Assembly (NCBI GenBank): GCA_025526995.1
Contig: JAHLKG010000059.1
Span: forward strand, 1 to 10,455
DNA: 10,455 nt
Source: Powellomyces hirtus
Taxonomy: Eukaryota; Chytridiomycota; Chytridiomycetes; Spizellomycetales; Powellomycetaceae
Reading direction: 5' to 3'
The position numbers were made by a program, and so were the translations under genes. Positions 7,059 through 10,455 of the stretch are shown here, in pieces; positions within the stretch are counted from its first letter, which is position 1, and the number at the start of each line of letters is the position of its first letter. The notes under the pieces are model-generated. The model saw only the letters and a program-made list of their open reading frames with translations, ran no database searches and had not been told where the DNA came from.

Positions 7059-7131
7059 GAGGGTGTAGTTTAATTGGTAAAACACCAACTTGTCAGGTTG
7101 GCAGCTGTGGGTTCAAATCCCATCACCCTCA
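7059..7131 (+). tRNA. trnD: tRNA-Asp (anticodon GUC)
   Basis: 73 nt. Acceptor GAGGGTG/CACCCTC pairs over all seven positions, so no editing is needed, unlike tRNA-Pro and tRNA-Gln. D stem GTTT/AAAC, anticodon stem CCAAC/GTTGG around TTGTCAG (anticodon GTC), T arm GTGGG-TTCAAAT-CCCAT. The discriminator base as encoded is A, where bacterial tRNA-Asp has G. An A8 run directly precedes it, and a TGATCC/GGATCA stem (7132-7157) follows. Confidence 0.95.
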
Positions 7132-7374
7132 TGATCCGTCTGGAATGATTAGGATCAGTCCTCACGTAGCAAGACGAGATCTGACTAGGGTTTACGCAAC
7201 CCGCAGGTGCTTGTCCCCTACCCCCCCCTAAGACGCGCTGGGGCCGAAAGGGTCGTCAGTGATCCCATCTTACGACGGCCCACCGACAGGAGCCGGCCCG
7301 CCCTGGGATTATCTCCGGATCAGCAAAGCTGATATAGGTTGGAATGCGATATATATATATATACCAAAAATAGG
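7132..7374. other. tRNA-Asp to tRNA-Met spacer
   Basis: GC-rich in its middle, with a C8 run at 7221-7228, hairpin ATCAGC-AAA-GCTGAT (7319-7333) and an (AT)7 tract at 7349-7362. Bases 7231-7248 recur at 9799-9816 with one difference. No gene seen. Confidence 0.5.
7231..7248 (+). repeat. 18-bp dispersed repeat, copy 1
   Basis: AGACGCGCTGGGGCCGAA, matching 9799-9816 at 17 of 18 positions. GC-rich within AT-rich surroundings. Confidence 0.5.
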
Positions 7375-7445
7375 TAACCGGTATTGTAATGGTAGCAACC
7401 CAGGCTCATAACCTGGTAGTGTAGGTTCGATTCCTACCTGGGGTT
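7375..7445 (+). tRNA. trnM: tRNA-Met (anticodon CAU), atypical acceptor stem
   Basis: D stem TTGT/GCAA, anticodon stem CCAGG/CCTGG around CTCATAA (anticodon CAT), a four-base variable loop and T arm GTAGG-TTCGATT-CCTAC are all clear. The acceptor is not: in the standard register pairs 4-7 hold (C-G, C-G, G-U, G-C), but U7375 x U7444, A7376 x G7443 and A7377 x G7442... by position 1-3 fail. Repair would need C at positions 2 and 3, unlike the purine insertions expected in this editing. A shifted register pairs AACCGG (7376-7381) with the 3' strand through 7445, leaving GG bulged. The 5' end is therefore uncertain by one base. TACCAAA (7362-7368) and TTTGGTA (7444-7450) bracket the gene. Confidence 0.88.
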
Positions 7446-8430
7446 TGGTATTTGTCGTACCTAATAAAAATTAGAATTTGCAGTGTCCCAGGAGTAGTTG
7501 GTTTATTAGTATTAGCAGTATTATTTTAAGGTGTAGGATAATATGGTTATGCACTACCACCTGATATGCGTGCCATCAACTATCTGGTATGGCCCCTCCT
7601 CATCTATGGGTTGATGTGTAATTCTCATTATTGGATCTATTATTTAATTAGTTGAATCACTATTCCAGCAGTTTGTTCTTAACTTTAGGTTTACACCTTT
7701 ATTCTACGGGGCCTTCACCCTGAGGGTGGTGCCTTGATGATTTAAAATTCTTTGACCATAGGCGTGGCCATGGGTCTCTCCGAGACCGAGGATGAATTTA
7801 TATCGGAGCCACGGTGTAAATAACCATGTAACTAATTACTTGGGGTTGTAGTTCCTAGGTAGGACTTAGAATCATACCTACTATGGTATATACATCTAGG
7901 TTAAATGGACACGTAGGGCTTGTTAACTGGTATCTATACCCCCCCCCCTTGACCCTTGGTTATACCTCGTGTAGTCTGCTGCTTAGCCATTATCTTTTGG
8001 TTATGCCTGCTCATCTAGGTTTATTATTTACTTCTTAGCTTCACTGGTTATGTCATTACCCATTTGGATCTCTCTTCTTATTAGTGGTTTTATTTAGTTG
8101 AGATTTACGCATAAACTGAATAAAAAAATAGATGTTGTTTTGACATTAAATGACTTTTATGGATTTATAAGAACCATCTTTAAGTGGACTGGTATCCAAT
8201 CAATAGGATTAGACCACAGGGTGATTAGACTATCAGTAATGGGCTTAATCGGAAGTTAAACGGTACCCTCTTATTTATGATTTTATGAGTCCAGATAACA
8301 AATAAAGTGAATGGAGGATATTTGAGTAAGATGCTAAATGTAGTGAAGCATTAGGAGTAATTTATTGGTATAAAGCTCATATAGGTCTAGAACTTACCAA
8401 CTACAAATTAAGATTAATCCAAGGAGAGGT

Positions 8431-8472
8431 AATAACCATAATAACCATAACCATAATAAAGATAAAGATAAT
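8431..8472 (+). repeat. short AT-rich minisatellite
   Basis: Repeated AATAACCAT/ATAACC units pass into AATAAAGATAAAG units. Probably replication slippage. Confidence 0.55.
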
Positions 8473-8697
8473 CAGTTTGGTATATAACCTACTACTCTAA
8501 TTTACACCTTGATAATATATAATGATACTAGCTGTACCTACATTAAGGGGTACCAAACCAATATGATTATCTATAACTAAGAGTCTATTTAATGGTTAAA
8601 TAGCAAGAGTAGGAAACATATATAGGAAGCAAGTAAGATAGTAGCAAGGAAATATACAAATAGTTCAATATGGTATACCCGAGAGATAATCGTAGAT

Positions 8698-8775
8698 CAT
8701 GATACCACTAATAGTAAGGACTAAACCAGCCTATATAAAGAACCTAAATATACCAAGGTATTTATTGTAGCAGCT
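8698..8775 (+). repeat. diverged dispersed repeat, copy B
   Basis: Partner of 3836-3919 in the same orientation. The right-hand 34 bases (8742-8775) are best conserved, while the left part aligns with several small gaps. No common open frame is kept. Confidence 0.45.
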
Positions 8776-9261
8776 GGCATAATCATTACCTATAAATCAA
8801 GCAGCTTAACCTCTAGGTGTAATTATTGCTAAAGCTGTATAATCAAAACTGTACTTTATCAATTACGAATTACATTGATTCTGCTATAGCTTAGTGAATA
8901 CCTATAGAATAATGTCCACACTTATCCAAGTATATCAAAGAACGTGAGAGTATTAGCATATTTAATCACTATAAATCATACTTTACAACTTTAAGGAATA
9001 ATTGTGCAACTTTCTATAACTCTACCACATTCTTTACAGTTCATATGTGATACTACTGTATTATAAGTAGCTAAGCTGAATGCTTAGAAATCATTTCTAG
9101 AACTTTATCAAATAATATTGAATAGTTGATAGACTAAAAGATTCTTTATACCTGATAACATTGAATAGCTGTAAGGATAAAGATCATAATGAGTACTACC
9201 AATCAACCAGCAAGTTTATATAAGATAACACTAAATCTGTTAGACTATCTATCTACCCCCA

Positions 9262-9290
9262 AGGGTGATTCTATTGTACATGATCACCCT
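9262..9290 (+). repeat. AGGGTGAT/ATCACCCT hairpin
   Basis: An 8-bp perfect stem (9262-9269 with 9283-9290) around a 13-base loop. The arms are the same core as the 5062-5077 hairpin in inverted order. Confidence 0.45.
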
Positions 9291-9798
9291 CCAAAAAATT
9301 CCATACGCATGATGAAATCATGGATCCTGAGATGATTTTTATTAATCTTTGCTATCACAGTATAATGGAATTATTTTAATGGATTCAAAAGTACTTATAT
9401 TGGCCAACAGAGCCATTACTATTTTGCATTAAACGATATTGAGAGAAAAGAATTTTAAAGTACAAATTGTTGTAAATAAACAAATAATTATAAATACCAA
9501 AGAATTAGCGGCAATTAATTTAGAGGGGCTAATGTAAATGCTGACCGAATAATGCTTAATAAAACCATTGTAATCATAATAAAAGACAATATATTAATAG
9601 GTGCCACTATAAATAGGAAAATAATAAAGTCTGATTAATAATCCGGACCATTTATTACTGCAGATGCTAAATCTAAAGTCATAGATAGAGACTAATAAGA
9701 ATATTTAAGGAGGAGAGCCTGGAATAGGAATGAAACCAATTCATAAAATGCGTTGGTAATCCCACCTGAGGGCGGGCCCAACCAAGTATACCGCTCGA

Positions 9799-9816
9799 AG
9801 ACTCGCTGGGGCCGAA
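9799..9816 (+). repeat. 18-bp dispersed repeat, copy 2
   Basis: AGACTCGCTGGGGCCGAA, one base different from 7231-7248. Confidence 0.5.
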
Positions 9817-10300
9817 TCAATCAGCAGGAGTAAGTATAAATAGGGGTACTATTGAAATATTTTATAATACCAGTTATAAAGATGGAGATGTATTTACATT
9901 TTGTATTATTTAAACACCCCCTTGGGTCTTTCTATTGAAACTGCCATAGCCAAACCTGGCTAATCATAACTATTTTCCATGAACCGAAGGGACCAAACCC
10001 TCTAAACCAAACTAACCAGATTAACTACTCAATAGCATGTTACCTAGCATGCCAGGATTCTACTAGGTTGCTACGATAAACTAACATTAGGCGCGGCTTG
10101 ACCCCGCCGCCATCAAAATCACTCCGAATGGATCACATGGATCACATTTTTGCTAAAATCGCCCAGCCAACATTATGATTTAAACCAATGCAACTTGACA
10201 ATAAGATAGGGTGGAAAAGATGATCCGCTCTATTAACTTGTCTGGTTAAGAACGTTATATTGTAAATGGCATAAATCCTTCATCTTGTTTATAAGTGAAA

Positions 10301-10318
10301 AGGGAGCTACGCTTCCCT
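10301..10318 (+). other. hairpin
   Basis: AGGGAGC (10301-10307) pairs with GC[T]TCCCT (10311-10318) over 7 bp with one bulged T and a TAC loop. An outer GTGAA/TTCAC pairing (10295-10299, 10336-10340) can enclose it. It may be part of a structured RNA that I cannot identify. Confidence 0.4.
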
Positions 10319-10409
10319 CCCATTATCTAAGCTTATTCACCTTTTAATCTGAACTTTGTGGCTTGAAGGTTATTTAGGATCCGCATAAACATAATAATCT
10401 TTTTTACAG

Positions 10410-10435
10410 CCAACCCCGCCGTGTCGTCGGCTTGG
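10410..10435 (+). other. GC-rich hairpin at window end
   Basis: CCAA (10410-10413) pairs with TTGG (10432-10435) and GCCG (10418-10421) with CGGC (10428-10431). Four C bases bulge between the two helices. Confidence 0.35.
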
Positions 10436-10455
10436 GTGCTAGCCGGGTTAAATTT

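Larger units (their letters stand above)
7446..10455. other. 3 kb AT-rich spacer, no identifiable gene
   Basis: No conserved mitochondrial protein, tRNA or rRNA motif was found on either strand. The longest frame noticed with TAG as Leu runs from 7927 to 8259 (110 codons, ATG at 8050), starting at a C10 run (7939-7948); the product is unrecognised and such a length is expected by chance. Other contents are an ATAACC-like minisatellite (8431-8472), a diverged repeat (8698-8775), a long-loop hairpin (9262-9290), a GC repeat (9799-9816) and structured ends at 10301-10318 and 10410-10435. The last 500 bases change in composition and could belong to an RNA gene beginning or ending beyond the window, but I cannot place it. 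Confidence 0.55.

Noticed and set aside
6864..7088. Two opposed frames before and over tRNA-Asp
   Set aside because: They overlap a double-hairpin element and the tRNA; no coding signal.
8991..9044. Minus-strand peptide with a CxxC...C pattern (NCKECGRVIESC)
   Set aside because: It resembles a zinc-binding fragment of some homing endonucleases, but the frame is only 17 codons from its ATG and nothing around it supports a gene.
9900..10455. Part of a ribosomal RNA gene
   Set aside because: A change in composition and several stems suggested it, but none of the universally conserved small- or large-subunit rRNA segments could be found on either strand.

Overview
The window looks like mitochondrial DNA of a zoosporic (chytrid) fungus, most like Spizellomyces and its relatives. 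It carries two respiratory complex I genes (nad6, nad4L), four mitochondrial-type tRNAs, a group I intron with a LAGLIDADG gene, and AT-rich spacers studded with small GC-rich hairpins and poly-G/C runs. In-frame TAG codons occur at 14 places in nad6, nad4L and the intron ORF, and the conserved protein sequence continues through each of them, so TAG is read as leucine. TAA and TGA behave as stops. Two of the four tRNAs have mismatches confined to the first three acceptor-stem positions, the signature of the 5' tRNA editing known from Spizellomyces. The species assignment is inference from these traits; no search was run.

Layout, all genes on the + strand. 1-939: spacer with one double-hairpin repeat and a GC-rich hairpin just before nad6. 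940-2779: nad6, split by a 1,042-nt group I intron (1132-2173). The intron carries a LAGLIDADG endonuclease frame fused in phase to exon 1 and a readable P3/P7/P8 core. 2780-2975: short spacer folding into a GC-rich structure. 2976-3257: nad4L, followed at once by a nested hairpin. 3258-5270: 2 kb spacer without a recognisable gene. 5271-5342: tRNA-Pro. 5444-5574: five hairpins in series. 5606-5678: tRNA-Gln. 5679-7058: spacer with two more double-hairpin repeats and one hydrophobic ORF of unknown worth. 7059-7131: tRNA-Asp. 7375-7445: tRNA-Met with an odd acceptor stem. 7446-10455: 3 kb of AT-rich spacer with repeats and no gene I can identify.

Nad6 and Nad4L are neighbouring membrane subunits of NADH:ubiquinone oxidoreductase and are probably co-transcribed, with the structured spacers and the tRNAs as likely processing points. 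The window does not contain the tRNA-Leu(CUA) needed to read UAG as leucine, so that must lie elsewhere. The most informative observations are the codon reassignment, the predicted tRNA editing (with a Met tRNA that does not fit the usual pattern), the intron in nad6, the long soluble insertion in Nad6, and the family of about 50-bp double-hairpin elements whose arms change while a loop stays constant.
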